The translations under genes were made by a program, and so were the position numbers. DNA of 64,000 bases, from contig JAFVTI010000042.1 in assembly GCA_017503325.1 (NCBI GenBank), forward strand, positions 52,595 to 116,594, in the 5' to 3' direction. This document shows positions 1-7,779 of this stretch, in pieces. Position 1 is the stretch's first letter. Each line of letters begins with the position of its first letter. This DNA is from Clostridia bacterium. Its GTDB lineage: Bacteria; Bacillota; Clostridia; Oscillospirales; CAG-272. The notes under the pieces were generated by a model. The model did no database searches, was not told where the DNA came from, and saw only the letters and a program-made list of their open reading frames with translations.

Positions 1-356
1 TCAGCCAAAATATAGGGGGTCATGGCATAGGAATAGCTTTTGACAAGGCCTGGAATGATCAGCAGCAACGTCCACAGAAACGTATACAATCCGACCAGCA
101 GCGAAGCACCCCACTTTTTGAAAAAGCCCTTGAACATTCCACCAAAAAACGCGCCCACACTTGCATGCTTGCTCTTGACCAGCTCTAAGCAAAACGCGGC
201 ATAACCAAAAGCCGTAAGCCCTGCAAACACAGTGCCGATCACCGACGCCTCCAGCGCGACCGTCAAAAGGATCAGCAGAATAAACACAAAAACGGTACCA
301 AACCAATTTCCCTGCAGCGCATTCTTTGCTTTTTGTTTGATGACAGATATTTTCAC
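1..356 (-). CDS. DUF975 family membrane protein, partial (C-terminus outside window)
   Basis: The gene runs off the left edge; 118 codons are visible. The start is a GTG at 356 preceded by the ribosome site TTGGAGGG, and no ATG sits in a better place. The visible protein has about three hydrophobic segments (residues 18-37, 38-58 and 82-102) and the block LYTFLW..LLIIPGLVKSYSYAMT, which recurs almost unchanged in the next gene. This block is typical of DUF975, a family of integral membrane proteins of unknown role in Clostridia and Bacilli. It has its own consensus promoter at 387-415. No function can be assigned beyond membrane location. Confidence 0.8.
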   Translation of the reverse strand, partial: MKISVIKQKAKNALQGNWFGTVFVFILLILLTVALEASVIGTVFAGLTAFGYAAFCLELVKSKHASVGAFFGGMFKGFFKKWGASLLVGLYTFLWTLLLIIPGLVKSYSYAMTPYILA

Positions 357-386
357 GTTACCCTCCAAGAGTCAGTTTCTGCGTTC

Positions 387-415
387 ATTATAGCACGATA
401 CGACAGAAAAGTCAA
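387..415 (-). promoter_or_regulatory. sigma-A promoter of first DUF975 gene
   Basis: On the minus strand TTGACT (410-415) is followed after 17 bp by TATAAT (387-392). It lies about 30 bp ahead of the GTG start at 356. Confidence 0.75.
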
Positions 416-441
416 TAATGCGCCAAGACAATAAAGCACCA

Positions 442-470
442 GCCCGATGACGGTATATCCGCCATCGGGC
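442..470 (-). terminator. hairpin, possible terminator after second DUF975 gene
   Basis: GCCCGATG (442-449) pairs with CATCGGGC (463-470), extended by CGG/CCG across one mismatch. Read on the minus strand it follows the stop codon of the DUF975 gene at 498 and is followed by a short T-containing stretch (GGTGCTTTATT). The weak T-tract keeps this tentative. Confidence 0.45.
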
Positions 471-497
471 CGATAGTGTTTGATACAAGCCTGCAGA

Positions 498-1094
498 TTA
501 TTCCTCTACAATTGCATAGGACTCGTTTTTGAGTTCCTCATAGAACGCTGCCTTGGTTGCTGCGATGTAGGGGTTTACGTACAGAATGTTGAGCAGACCC
601 ATGGGAACGATCAGGCCAAGCAGTCTCCAGCCAATGAAGGAAAGATCCAGCACGAACAGCTTCCACTTATAGCCGTTCATCATTCTGCGGCTCTCGGTGA
701 TCGCCTGATTGATCTTCATTTCGGGATGGTCCAGCATGATGTAATAGGTCATTGCGTAAGAATAGGACTTGACGATACCGGGGATGACAAACAGCAATCT
801 CCACAAGAAGGTATACAGCACAACTACCCAAGCAGTGCCCAGCTTCTTCCAAAAGCCGCTCAGGGTGTCGGTGAACAGCTTCTCAAACTTTGCTTCCTTG
901 GTAGCCACCAGCTCCTTGTAGAAAGACTTCAAGCCAAAGTCAAGAGCGGGTGCAAAGATGATGCCAAGGCCAAAGCCTGCGGTTGCAACAGAGCCTGCAG
1001 TTGCACCTGCAAGCCAATCCGTACCAACTGCGATCCAATGCTTTTCCTTGAGTGCGCCCTTTGCCTTCTTTTTGAGTTCGGATCTCTGAATCAT
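498..1094 (-). CDS. DUF975 family membrane protein
   Basis: 198 residues, starting at ATG 1094 behind GGAGG. The protein opens with a basic cytoplasmic stretch (SELKKKAKGALKEKHW), then a Gly/Ala-rich hydrophobic region (about 28-50), a central amphipathic part, a hydrophobic segment with LYTFLWRLLFVIPGIVKSYSYAMT (about 93-117), and a last membrane segment near 150-172. The central block matches that of the neighbour at 1-356, so the two are tandem paralogues with separate promoters. DUF975 proteins are uncharacterised multi-pass membrane proteins; some have been compared with glycerophosphodiesterase membrane domains, which is not evidence of activity here. Confidence 0.85.
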   Translation of the reverse strand: MIQRSELKKKAKGALKEKHWIAVGTDWLAGATAGSVATAGFGLGIIFAPALDFGLKSFYKELVATKEAKFEKLFTDTLSGFWKKLGTAWVVVLYTFLWRLLFVIPGIVKSYSYAMTYYIMLDHPEMKINQAITESRRMMNGYKWKLFVLDLSFIGWRLLGLIVPMGLLNILYVNPYIAATKAAFYEELKNESYAIVEE

Positions 1095-1171
1095 GGGAAA
1101 ATTACCTCCGCATATAAAAATTACAGAACCGAAAAGCTTCTTTAATACAAACTTTTCTTATCTTAATTCAC

Positions 1172-1201
1172 ATTATAGCACAAGAAAAAAAGCGTTGTCA
1201 A
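1172..1201 (-). promoter_or_regulatory. sigma-A promoter of second DUF975 gene
   Basis: Minus strand TTGACA (1196-1201), 18 bp spacer, TATAAT (1172-1177), about 75 bp ahead of the start codon at 1094. Confidence 0.75.
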
Positions 1202-1283
1202 TACCAATGAAAGGATTTCCCCCGACTTGCAAGGCTTTTTTGGCAATCATTCTCTTTATTTCCGCAAAAAAAGAGATTTTCTC

Positions 1284-1312
1284 TTGCCACGGATCGAAAA
1301 ATGCGGTATAAT
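1284..1312 (+). promoter_or_regulatory. sigma-A promoter of serine hydrolase gene
   Basis: TTGCCA (1284-1289), 17 bp spacer, TATAAT (1307-1312), 35 bp ahead of the ATG at 1348. Divergent from the DUF975 promoter at 1172-1201. Confidence 0.75.
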
Positions 1313-1347
1313 GGAACCAAAGACACGCTTGAAAGGAGCTTTTGATC

Positions 1348-2424
1348 ATGCAACAATCTCTTGATTTTTCCCGCTCTGTCCGCATCCTGCAGAAGGGTCT
1401 GGAGGCCGAGGCATATCCCTGCATTGCTTACGCCATCGGCTGCGGGGACGTTTTGCTTGACAGCGGCTATATGGGCAACCGACAGGTCTATCCGACACCC
1501 CTGCCCCTGGAGCGCGACACGCTGTTTGATCTGGCTTCTCTTTCCAAGCTGGTGTCCACCACCATGGTCGCGCTGCGCATGATCGAGAGAGGTGAGCTCG
1601 AGCTCTCGGACACACTTTCCCGCTACTTTGAGATCCCTGCCGACGCGCCCGCAGGGCGCGGGGACGTGACCGTGCGCCATCTGATGCACCACAATTCGGG
1701 TCTGACCCCGCATCTCCCGCTCTGGACGCAGACCGATGATCCCGCGCAGGCGGTTGACATGATTTTGCGCTCCAAGCCCTGGTGTGAGCCGGGCGAGCAG
1801 GTGCATTATTCCTGCATGGGCTATATCCTTTTGCAAAAAATCCTTGAAAAGGTGGGCGAAGCTCCCTTGGACGAGCTTGCAAGGCGCGAGGTATTTGAGC
1901 CGCTTGGCATGTATGCGACCTGCTACAATCCCACCACTAAAAACGTGGTGACCACCGAATTCTCTACCCTGCACGGCGAATACCTGTGCGGGCGCGTACA
2001 CGACGAAAACGCATCCTTTATGGGCGGCGTTTCAGGCAATGCGAGCGTGTTCTCCACGCTTGACGACATGATCCTCTTTGCGCGCATGATCGCCTCGGGC
2101 GGCAAGTGCGATTCGGGGCTTTATTTAAGTCCCCGCACCTTTGAAAAGGCGATATACAATGCCACTCCCGGCAAAAACGAAAACCGCGGCCTTGGCTTTC
2201 AGCTGACACCCGCATTCTCCACGCTGACCGGTTCGCTTTTCTCCGAGGGCAGCTATGGGCACACCGGCTTTACGGGCACTGCACTTTACGTGGACAAAGA
2301 CAGCCGCCTTTGGGCAATGATCCTGACAAACGCGGTGCATTTCGGCCGAAACAAGACCGAGCTTTTCCGCACGCGCAGACTGTTCTTCAACAGCCTTGCC
2401 GATACCTATTTCAGAGCGCAATAA
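1348..2424 (+). CDS. beta-lactamase-fold serine hydrolase (class C / family VIII type)
   Basis: 358 residues. The ATG at 1348 sits 9 bases after AGGAG; an in-frame TTG at 1342 is too close to that site and was not used. Three signature elements are visible: SLSK at 64-67 with the nucleophile Ser and general-base Lys, a YSC element near 154 in the place of the YxN motif, and HTG near 305 in the place of KTG. Length and order fit the beta-lactamase/transpeptidase-like fold shared by class C beta-lactamases, DD-peptidases and family VIII esterases. No signal peptide is seen, so it is probably cytoplasmic, which argues for an esterase or peptidase rather than a secreted beta-lactamase. The substrate cannot be told from sequence. 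Confidence 0.88.
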   Translation: MQQSLDFSRSVRILQKGLEAEAYPCIAYAIGCGDVLLDSGYMGNRQVYPTPLPLERDTLFDLASLSKLVSTTMVALRMIERGELELSDTLSRYFEIPADAPAGRGDVTVRHLMHHNSGLTPHLPLWTQTDDPAQAVDMILRSKPWCEPGEQVHYSCMGYILLQKILEKVGEAPLDELARREVFEPLGMYATCYNPTTKNVVTTEFSTLHGEYLCGRVHDENASFMGGVSGNASVFSTLDDMILFARMIASGGKCDSGLYLSPRTFEKAIYNATPGKNENRGLGFQLTPAFSTLTGSLFSEGSYGHTGFTGTALYVDKDSRLWAMILTNAVHFGRNKTELFRTRRLFFNSLADTYFRAQ

Positions 2425-2438
2425 TTTACAAAATACAC

Positions 2439-2468
2439 TTGCATGCCGCGTGCGTGCCGTGATATAAT
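2439..2468 (+). promoter_or_regulatory. probable promoter of the DUF6062-to-M32 gene run
   Basis: TTGCAT (2439-2444), 18 bp, TATAAT (2463-2468), then CCCGGAGG and the ATG at 2504. The -35 box is imperfect. The next five genes follow with gaps of 10-15 bases, so this may drive all of them. Confidence 0.6.
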
Positions 2469-2503
2469 AAAAAGTAATCAAAATTTGCTTCCCGGAGGAT
2501 TTC

Positions 2504-3205
2504 ATGGAACAGATTTATACCATACCCGTCAACGAGGCGTTTGAGGCCTCTGCCGCCGATCCGTCGCTCGGCTGCCCCTTCTGCGCCATTTACAATAAAC
2601 TGGAGGAAAACGAGCTGGATCTGATTTTGGGTGCCTCCATGATGGAGCCGGATATCCGCATCCGCACCAATGAGGAGGGCTTTTGCCGCACGCATTACGA
2701 CATGATGTTCGTGCGCAAAAATCGCCTTGGCATGGCGCTGACGCTGGAGAGTCACCTTGATCAGCTGCGCAAGGAAATCTCGGGCAATCCCGCAAGAAGC
2801 GCCAAGCGCATTGACAAGCTGGAGGGCACCTGTTACGTTTGCAACCGCATCGCCTTCCACTTTGAGCACATGGTGGCCACAGCCGTGCTGCTTTGGAACG
2901 TGGACGAGGACTTCCCCGCCAAGCTCAAGGCCCAGCCCTATTTCTGCCTGCCGCACTACAAAAAGATGCTGCAATACGGTCAGACCCGTCTGCCCAGAAA
3001 AAAGGTAGGCTCCTTTATCGACGACTGTGAGGGCGTGGAGCTTACTTACTTTGATGAGCTGCGCGAGGACGTCAGCTGGTTCTGCAAGAAATTCGACTAC
3101 CGCTACAACGACGAGCCCTGGTACAACTCCAAGGATGCCGTGGAGCGCGCCTTCAAATTCCTGCGCTCGGATCTGCATAAGGGCGACAAGCCCAAGAAAA
3201 ACTAA
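2504..3205 (+). CDS. DUF6062 family protein
   Basis: 233 residues, ATG at 2504 behind GGAGG. The protein begins IYTIPVNEAFE and carries four Cys/His elements in order: CPFC (near 25-28), FCRTHY (near 64-69), CYVC (near 108-111) and FCLPHY (near 148-153). This array looks like a metal-binding scaffold and is characteristic of DUF6062, a family found in Clostridia with no known role. It is followed 15 bases later by a tRNA-modifying methyltransferase, and translation appears coupled along the operon. Function is not assigned; binding of zinc or an iron-sulfur cluster is inferred from the Cys pairs only. Confidence 0.82.
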   Translation: MEQIYTIPVNEAFEASAADPSLGCPFCAIYNKLEENELDLILGASMMEPDIRIRTNEEGFCRTHYDMMFVRKNRLGMALTLESHLDQLRKEISGNPARSAKRIDKLEGTCYVCNRIAFHFEHMVATAVLLWNVDEDFPAKLKAQPYFCLPHYKKMLQYGQTRLPRKKVGSFIDDCEGVELTYFDELREDVSWFCKKFDYRYNDEPWYNSKDAVERAFKFLRSDLHKGDKPKKN

Positions 3206-3220
3206 AAGGAAAAGACTGCT

Positions 3221-3775
3221 ATGATCGATCTGCTTTCACTACACAAGCTTTTTATCGGCAATCACGTAAAAGAGGGTGATATTGCCGTAGACTTTACCAT
3301 GGGCAACGGCCACGACACCGCCTACCTCTCCAAGGCTGTGGGCGAGAGCGGCCACGTTTACGCCTTTGACATCCAGCAGCAAGCCCTGGATTCCACCCGC
3401 AAGACGCTTGCAGCCGAGGGCTGCCCCGATAACGTAACGCTGATTCACGACTCGCATCACAATCTCAAGCAGTACGTGAACACCCCCTTCCGCGTTGGTA
3501 TGTTCAATCTCGGCTGGCTGCCGGGCGGTGACAAATCCATTACCACCATGCGCGAAACGACACTGCCCGCCATCCGCGATGCCATTGAGCTGCTTGACCG
3601 CGACGGCATTCTCAATATCGCCATCTATCCCGGCCACAAGGAGGGCGACGAGGAGGGCAAGCTGGTTTGTGAATACTTAGCCTCGCTTTCCCGTTTCAAG
3701 GTATGCGTGACGCGCGTACAGATCATCAATTCCCCCACCTCGCCTTATTTTCTGATGGTGGAGACCAAGCCGTAA
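3221..3775 (+). CDS. mnmM: MnmM-like (YtqB) tRNA methyltransferase
   Basis: 184 residues; ATG at 3221 after AAAAGGA. It is a short class I SAM-dependent methyltransferase: motif I is AVDFTMGNGHDTAYL (residues 22-36), an acidic residue in YAFDIQ follows at the end of strand 2, and the block NLGWLPGGDKSITT lies near 97-110. These blocks are diagnostic of the YtqB family. Bacillus subtilis YtqB (MnmM) methylates nm5s2U at the wobble position of tRNA to give mnm5s2U; the same reaction is inferred here. Length is normal for the family. It sits in a plus-strand run of genes with gaps of 10-15 bases. Confidence 0.85.
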   Translation: MIDLLSLHKLFIGNHVKEGDIAVDFTMGNGHDTAYLSKAVGESGHVYAFDIQQQALDSTRKTLAAEGCPDNVTLIHDSHHNLKQYVNTPFRVGMFNLGWLPGGDKSITTMRETTLPAIRDAIELLDRDGILNIAIYPGHKEGDEEGKLVCEYLASLSRFKVCVTRVQIINSPTSPYFLMVETKP

Positions 3776-3785
3776 GGAGTTCCCG

Positions 3786-4529
3786 ATGAGCAAAAAACAC
3801 CTGATATCTCTGCTTTGCCTGGCTCTTTGCTTTTGCTGTCTTGCAGGCGCATGCAACGACTCGGGCAGCCACGGATCCGACTACAACTATAAAATCGACA
3901 TGAAGCCTTATTTGAAATATATCAACACCACCGACACGCAATACCTGGTGCTGCTCAACAAGACCCACACCTCGGGCGAACACTACTCCCCCGACGACTT
4001 GGTCAAGCTGGATAGCTCCATGACGCTTTACGGCAAGGAGATCGAGCTGCGCAAGTATCCCGCCATGGCCACCGAGGCGCTGATCAAGGAGCTGCACGCG
4101 CTTGGATACACCGACATTGTGGTGACCAGCGGCTACCGCTCCTATGCGTATCAGCAATCGCTGTTCAACACCTATACCGAGCAGGAAATGGCCGCGCATC
4201 CCGATTGGACGCGTGAGCAGGCGATCCAATTCGTGCTGACCTACTCCGCAGCGCCCGGCACAAGCGAGCACCACACGGGCGACGTGATCGACCTGATCAG
4301 CACCAACTACGTCTCGCTTGACGAAACCTTTGCGCAAAATCCCGCTTACGCGTGGTTGGTCAATAACGCGCACCACTTTGGTTTTATTTTGCGCTACCCC
4401 AAGGACAAAACACACATCACGGGTTATTCCTACGAGCCTTGGCACTATCGCTTCGTAGGCGTTAAGGCGGCCACCGAGATCTACGAGCAGGGCTTGACGC
4501 TGGAGGAATACCTGGGAGAGCTTGACTGA
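3786..4529 (+). CDS. M15B D-alanyl-D-alanine carboxypeptidase lipoprotein (VanY/LdcB type)
   Basis: 247 residues, ATG at 3786 behind AAGGAG. A hydrophobic signal sequence ends in a lipobox (CLAGAC, Cys near 23), so the enzyme is probably anchored to the outer face of the membrane. The M15 zinc motifs are present: SGYRSYAYQQ near 117, SEHHTGDVIDL near 160 (SxHxxGxxxD type) and EPWHYR near 220. The family removes the terminal D-Ala (or cuts L,D bonds) in peptidoglycan stems. The next gene encodes a GH3 N-acetylhexosaminidase, so the pair points to cell-wall trimming and recycling. VanY-like activity in resistance is not implied; no other van genes are present. Confidence 0.88.
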   Translation: MSKKHLISLLCLALCFCCLAGACNDSGSHGSDYNYKIDMKPYLKYINTTDTQYLVLLNKTHTSGEHYSPDDLVKLDSSMTLYGKEIELRKYPAMATEALIKELHALGYTDIVVTSGYRSYAYQQSLFNTYTEQEMAAHPDWTREQAIQFVLTYSAAPGTSEHHTGDVIDLISTNYVSLDETFAQNPAYAWLVNNAHHFGFILRYPKDKTHITGYSYEPWHYRFVGVKAATEIYEQGLTLEEYLGELD

Positions 4530-4539
4530 GGAGATTGTT

Positions 4540-5541
4540 ATGAACATCGAACAAACGCTTGCTTCGCTGACGCTTGAACAAAAGATCGGCCAGATGTTTG
4601 TTGTGCGCCGTCCGCAGGACGACGAAGTGGCCATGAAGGCGGTCACCGATTATCATATCGGCGGCTTTACCCTTTACGCCGTTGACTTTGCAAACCGTAC
4701 CCCCGAGAGCTTGCGCGCGCTGCTCGACTCTTATCAGGCAGCCTCGCCCGTACCCATGTTCATTGCAGTTGACTGCGAGGGAGGCACGGTCGTCCGCGCT
4801 TCCAAATATCCCGCATTCCGTTCCGAGCCCTTCCCCTCTCCCCGCGAGCTGATCGCCAAGGGCGGCTTGGATGCCGTACGCGAGGACACCATAGAAAAGG
4901 CTGATTTGTTGCTTGATCTCGGTGTCAACTTCAATTACGCACCCGTTTGCGATATGTCAAGCGATCCCGATTGCTTTATCTTCAAGAGAACCGCCTCGGG
5001 CGACCCCGAAGAAGCTGCAGAATTTATCAAAACCGTGGTCACAGCCATGAATCAAAAAGGCATTGTGGGCAGTCTGAAGCATTTTCCCGGTTACGGCGAC
5101 AACGTGGACACGCACACGCAGATCGCACACGACGATCGCGACATGGACACCTTCCTAACACGAGATCTCGCCCCCTTCCGCGCAGGCATTGACGCGGGCG
5201 CGCCCGTAGTCATGGTAGCGCACAACATGGTTACCTGTATGGACCCCGACATCCCCGCCTCGCTCTCCCCTGCCGTGCACAAGCTTTTGCGAGAGGATAT
5301 GGGCTTTGAGGGCTTGATCATGACCGACTCGCTTGACATGAACGCCATCACGCTTTACACGGGCGACCGCGCAAGCGCGGTGCAGGCGGTGCTTTCGGGC
5401 AACGATCTGCTTTGCTGCTCCTCCTACGAAAAGCAGTACCCCGCCGTGCTGGAGGCAGTCAAGGACGGTACCATTCCCGAAAAGATGATTGACAACGCAG
5501 TGCGCAGAGTACTTGCACTCAAATCCCGTATTACTCAATAA
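4540..5541 (+). CDS. nagZ: GH3 beta-N-acetylhexosaminidase (NagZ-like)
   Basis: 333 residues. The ATG at 4540 follows TGAGGAG, which overlaps the stop of the previous gene; an in-frame TTG at 4522 lies upstream of this ribosome site and is rejected. The TIM barrel carries the NagZ signature SLKHFPGYGDNVDTH (near 174-188) and the nucleophile block MTDSLDM (Asp near 263). The length is that of single-domain NagZ enzymes, which release GlcNAc from muropeptides and use a His/Asp dyad as acid base; the His of this dyad probably lies in NVDTHTQ. No signal peptide is visible, so it is expected in the cytoplasm, downstream of the surface carboxypeptidase in the recycling route. Confidence 0.88.
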   Translation: MNIEQTLASLTLEQKIGQMFVVRRPQDDEVAMKAVTDYHIGGFTLYAVDFANRTPESLRALLDSYQAASPVPMFIAVDCEGGTVVRASKYPAFRSEPFPSPRELIAKGGLDAVREDTIEKADLLLDLGVNFNYAPVCDMSSDPDCFIFKRTASGDPEEAAEFIKTVVTAMNQKGIVGSLKHFPGYGDNVDTHTQIAHDDRDMDTFLTRDLAPFRAGIDAGAPVVMVAHNMVTCMDPDIPASLSPAVHKLLREDMGFEGLIMTDSLDMNAITLYTGDRASAVQAVLSGNDLLCCSSYEKQYPAVLEAVKDGTIPEKMIDNAVRRVLALKSRITQ

Positions 5542-5552
5542 GGAGCATACAT

Positions 5553-7055
5553 ATGGAACTTTTACAGGCATGTGAGCAGCTGACAGAGCTGCAGGCCAAG
5601 CTCAGCGCATTTGGCCACGCCATGGCGTTGATTTATTACGACGGTGCCACCACCGCGCCGAAGGGCACGGCGGCCAACCGCGGACAAACGCTTTCGATAC
5701 TCAGCCGTGAGAGCTATCTGCTCTCGACGGGCGAGACGACCGTACAGCTTTTGGAATTTCTCGACGCGCACAAGGACGAGTTGGACGCCAAGCAGGCGCG
5801 CATCGTAGAGGTGGCGATCAAGGACATCCGCGAGATGAAAAAGATTCCCATGGAGGAATACGTTGCCTACCAGCAGCTGCTGGTGGAGGCGGAGGATGCA
5901 TGGCACACCGCCAAGCAGACCAACGATTTTGCGCTGTTCTGCCCTTATCTTGAGCAGATCTTTGCGACCGAGCGTCGCTTTGCGCTGTATTGCGCCCCCG
6001 ACATGCACCCCTACAACTACTGCCTGAATAAATACGAGGAAGGCTTGACCATGGAGCGCTGCGACGAGTTTTTCGCGGCTCTGCGAAGCCGTCTCGTTCC
6101 GCTGTTTGCAAAAATCAAGGCTGCACCGCAGCTGGATGACGCTTGCATTCACGGCGAATTTTGCGAAGCGGAGCAAGAAAAATTTGCGCTGGAGCTGATG
6201 AAGGCCATGGGCATTGACATGGATCATTGCGGGCTTGGCACCACCGAGCACCCCTTTACCACCAGTCTGGGCTCGCATCACGACGTGCGCATCACCACCA
6301 ATTACGACAAGGAAAACTTAGCAAACTCGATGTTCAGCGTGATTCACGAGGGCGGACACGCGCTCTATGACCTTAATTCTGACGATTCCCTTGCCTACAC
6401 CCTGCTTGACGGCGGCGTTTCGATGGGCATTCACGAAAGTCAGAGCCGCTTTTACGAAAACCTGTTAGGCAGAAGCCGCGCCTTTATCGACTTCATGTTC
6501 CCCCGCATGCAGGAATGCTTCCCCACACAGCTGGCGAATTACACAGCCGAGGACATGTACCGCGCGGTCAACCTGGTCACCCCCTCGCTCATCCGCACGG
6601 AAGCGGACGAGGTTACGTATGCGCTTCACGTTATGGTGCGCTACGAGCTGGAAAAGCAGCTTATGTCGGGCGAGCTTGAGGTCAAGGATCTGCCCGCAGC
6701 TTGGAACCGTTTGTATTTTGAATATTTGGGCGTTGAGGTTCCCGACGACACGCGCGGCGTGCTGCAGGACAGTCATTGGTCGGGCGGCGGCATCGGTTAC
6801 TTCCCCTCCTATGCGCTGGGCAGCGCATACGGCGCGCAGCTGCTTGCCAAGATGAAGGAATCGGTTGACGTGAACGCATGCCTTGCAAAGGGCGACTTTG
6901 CTCCCATCAATGCATGGAACCGCGAGCGCATCTGGCAGCACGGCTGCCTTTATAAGCCCGGTGAGCTTTTGGAGCGCGCACTCGGCGAGCCGTTTGATCC
7001 CTCCTACTTTACCGATTACTTGGAGAAAAAGTACACAGAGCTGTACGGACTGTAA
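5553..7055 (+). CDS. M32 family metallocarboxypeptidase
   Basis: 500 residues, the normal size for thermostable carboxypeptidase 1 (Taq type). ATG at 5553 behind AAGGAG. The zinc motif is HEGGHALYD (His265, Glu266, His269), followed by the family-specific GIHESQSRFYENLLGRS and, near the C-terminus, GGIGYFPSYALGSAYGAQL. M32 enzymes are cytoplasmic homodimers that remove C-terminal residues from peptides, with broad specificity except against C-terminal Pro. It is the last gene of the plus-strand run that begins at 2504 and is closed by the hairpin at 7062-7098. Confidence 0.93.
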   Translation: MELLQACEQLTELQAKLSAFGHAMALIYYDGATTAPKGTAANRGQTLSILSRESYLLSTGETTVQLLEFLDAHKDELDAKQARIVEVAIKDIREMKKIPMEEYVAYQQLLVEAEDAWHTAKQTNDFALFCPYLEQIFATERRFALYCAPDMHPYNYCLNKYEEGLTMERCDEFFAALRSRLVPLFAKIKAAPQLDDACIHGEFCEAEQEKFALELMKAMGIDMDHCGLGTTEHPFTTSLGSHHDVRITTNYDKENLANSMFSVIHEGGHALYDLNSDDSLAYTLLDGGVSMGIHESQSRFYENLLGRSRAFIDFMFPRMQECFPTQLANYTAEDMYRAVNLVTPSLIRTEADEVTYALHVMVRYELEKQLMSGELEVKDLPAAWNRLYFEYLGVEVPDDTRGVLQDSHWSGGGIGYFPSYALGSAYGAQLLAKMKESVDVNACLAKGDFAPINAWNRERIWQHGCLYKPGELLERALGEPFDPSYFTDYLEKKYTELYGL

Positions 7056-7061
7056 AACAAA

Positions 7062-7098
7062 AAGGACTGATTGTTACGAATCAGTCCTTCATTTTTTT
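7062..7098. terminator. bidirectional rho-independent terminator
   Basis: An 11-bp perfect stem (AAGGACTGATT 7062-7072 with AATCAGTCCTT 7079-7089) with a 6-base loop, T-rich on the plus side (CATTTTTTTAG) and A-rich on the other. It separates the convergent M32 peptidase and CarD genes. Confidence 0.85.
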
Positions 7099-7101
7099 AG
7101 T

Positions 7102-7605
7102 TTACGCTGTTTCCAGGCGGTCGATCAGATACTGCTCGACCTCGGCAAACTTGACCTCCAGCACCACAGACAGCTCGTGATACAGAGAAAGCTTTGCGTT
7201 TCGCTCAAAATCCGAATCTGTTTCGGAAAGTCTCTTGTGCTGCTGCATCATATCCATGCGGCGGCGATAGACGGTCTTGATCAAGCGCACGTACTGCTCG
7301 GGGTCGCAGGATTGCATGGCCTGTCTGTACAGATCGCGGCGCATCTTCTCCATGGGAACCTCCAGGGGCTCAAGCCCCGGCATACGCTCGATCAGCGCTG
7401 CAGCCTGCTCCTTTGTCATCAGGGGACGCATGAGCACCTGCACGTTATCGACCGGCGTATAAATCACCGATCCCTCTCCGGCACTCAGTGGCTTTAAGAG
7501 ATAGAACGTACGGGTATCTTTTTTATCGAAGGGGGACGCGCAAATATCCTGTACACGACACACACCGTTGATGCCGTAAATCATATAGTCGCCGATCGAG
7601 AACAT
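7102..7605 (-). CDS. CarD/CdnL/TRCF-family transcription regulator
   Basis: 167 residues. The start chosen is the ATG at 7605 (MFSIGDYMIYGINGVCRV), directly behind AAAGGAGG; an ATG eight codons upstream lies before this site. The N-terminal part (1-65) is the RNA-polymerase-binding CarD/RID domain with the GDYMIYGINGVCRVQDI opening. The C-terminal part is helical and Arg/Lys-rich. Proteins of this family bind the RNA polymerase beta subunit and stabilise open promoter complexes. The gene stands alone with its own promoter. Confidence 0.9.
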   Translation of the reverse strand: MFSIGDYMIYGINGVCRVQDICASPFDKKDTRTFYLLKPLSAGEGSVIYTPVDNVQVLMRPLMTKEQAAALIERMPGLEPLEVPMEKMRRDLYRQAMQSCDPEQYVRLIKTVYRRRMDMMQQHKRLSETDSDFERNAKLSLYHELSVVLEVKFAEVEQYLIDRLETA

Positions 7606-7660
7606 AGACCTGCCTCCTTTGATCCTCACTCGTTTCTTGCCGTCATAGCACGTTAATACT

Positions 7661-7689
7661 ATTATAACATTTTTTTCGGAAATTTGTAA
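7661..7689 (-). promoter_or_regulatory. promoter of the CarD gene
   Basis: Minus strand TATAAT (7661-7666) with TTACAA (7684-7689) 17 bp upstream. The -10 is perfect, the -35 poor. Confidence 0.5.
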
Positions 7690-7779
7690 TAGGCAAAATG
7701 AACGAAATTTTCTGAAAAATCAAAGTATGGTGAACAAACGATCATGCTTTTTTGCGTTTTTTCGCAAAAATTTGCTCCC

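Noticed and set aside
4540..5541. Classification as a secreted GH3 beta-glucosidase
   Set aside because: No signal peptide, single barrel domain, and the KHFPGYGD pattern point to NagZ.
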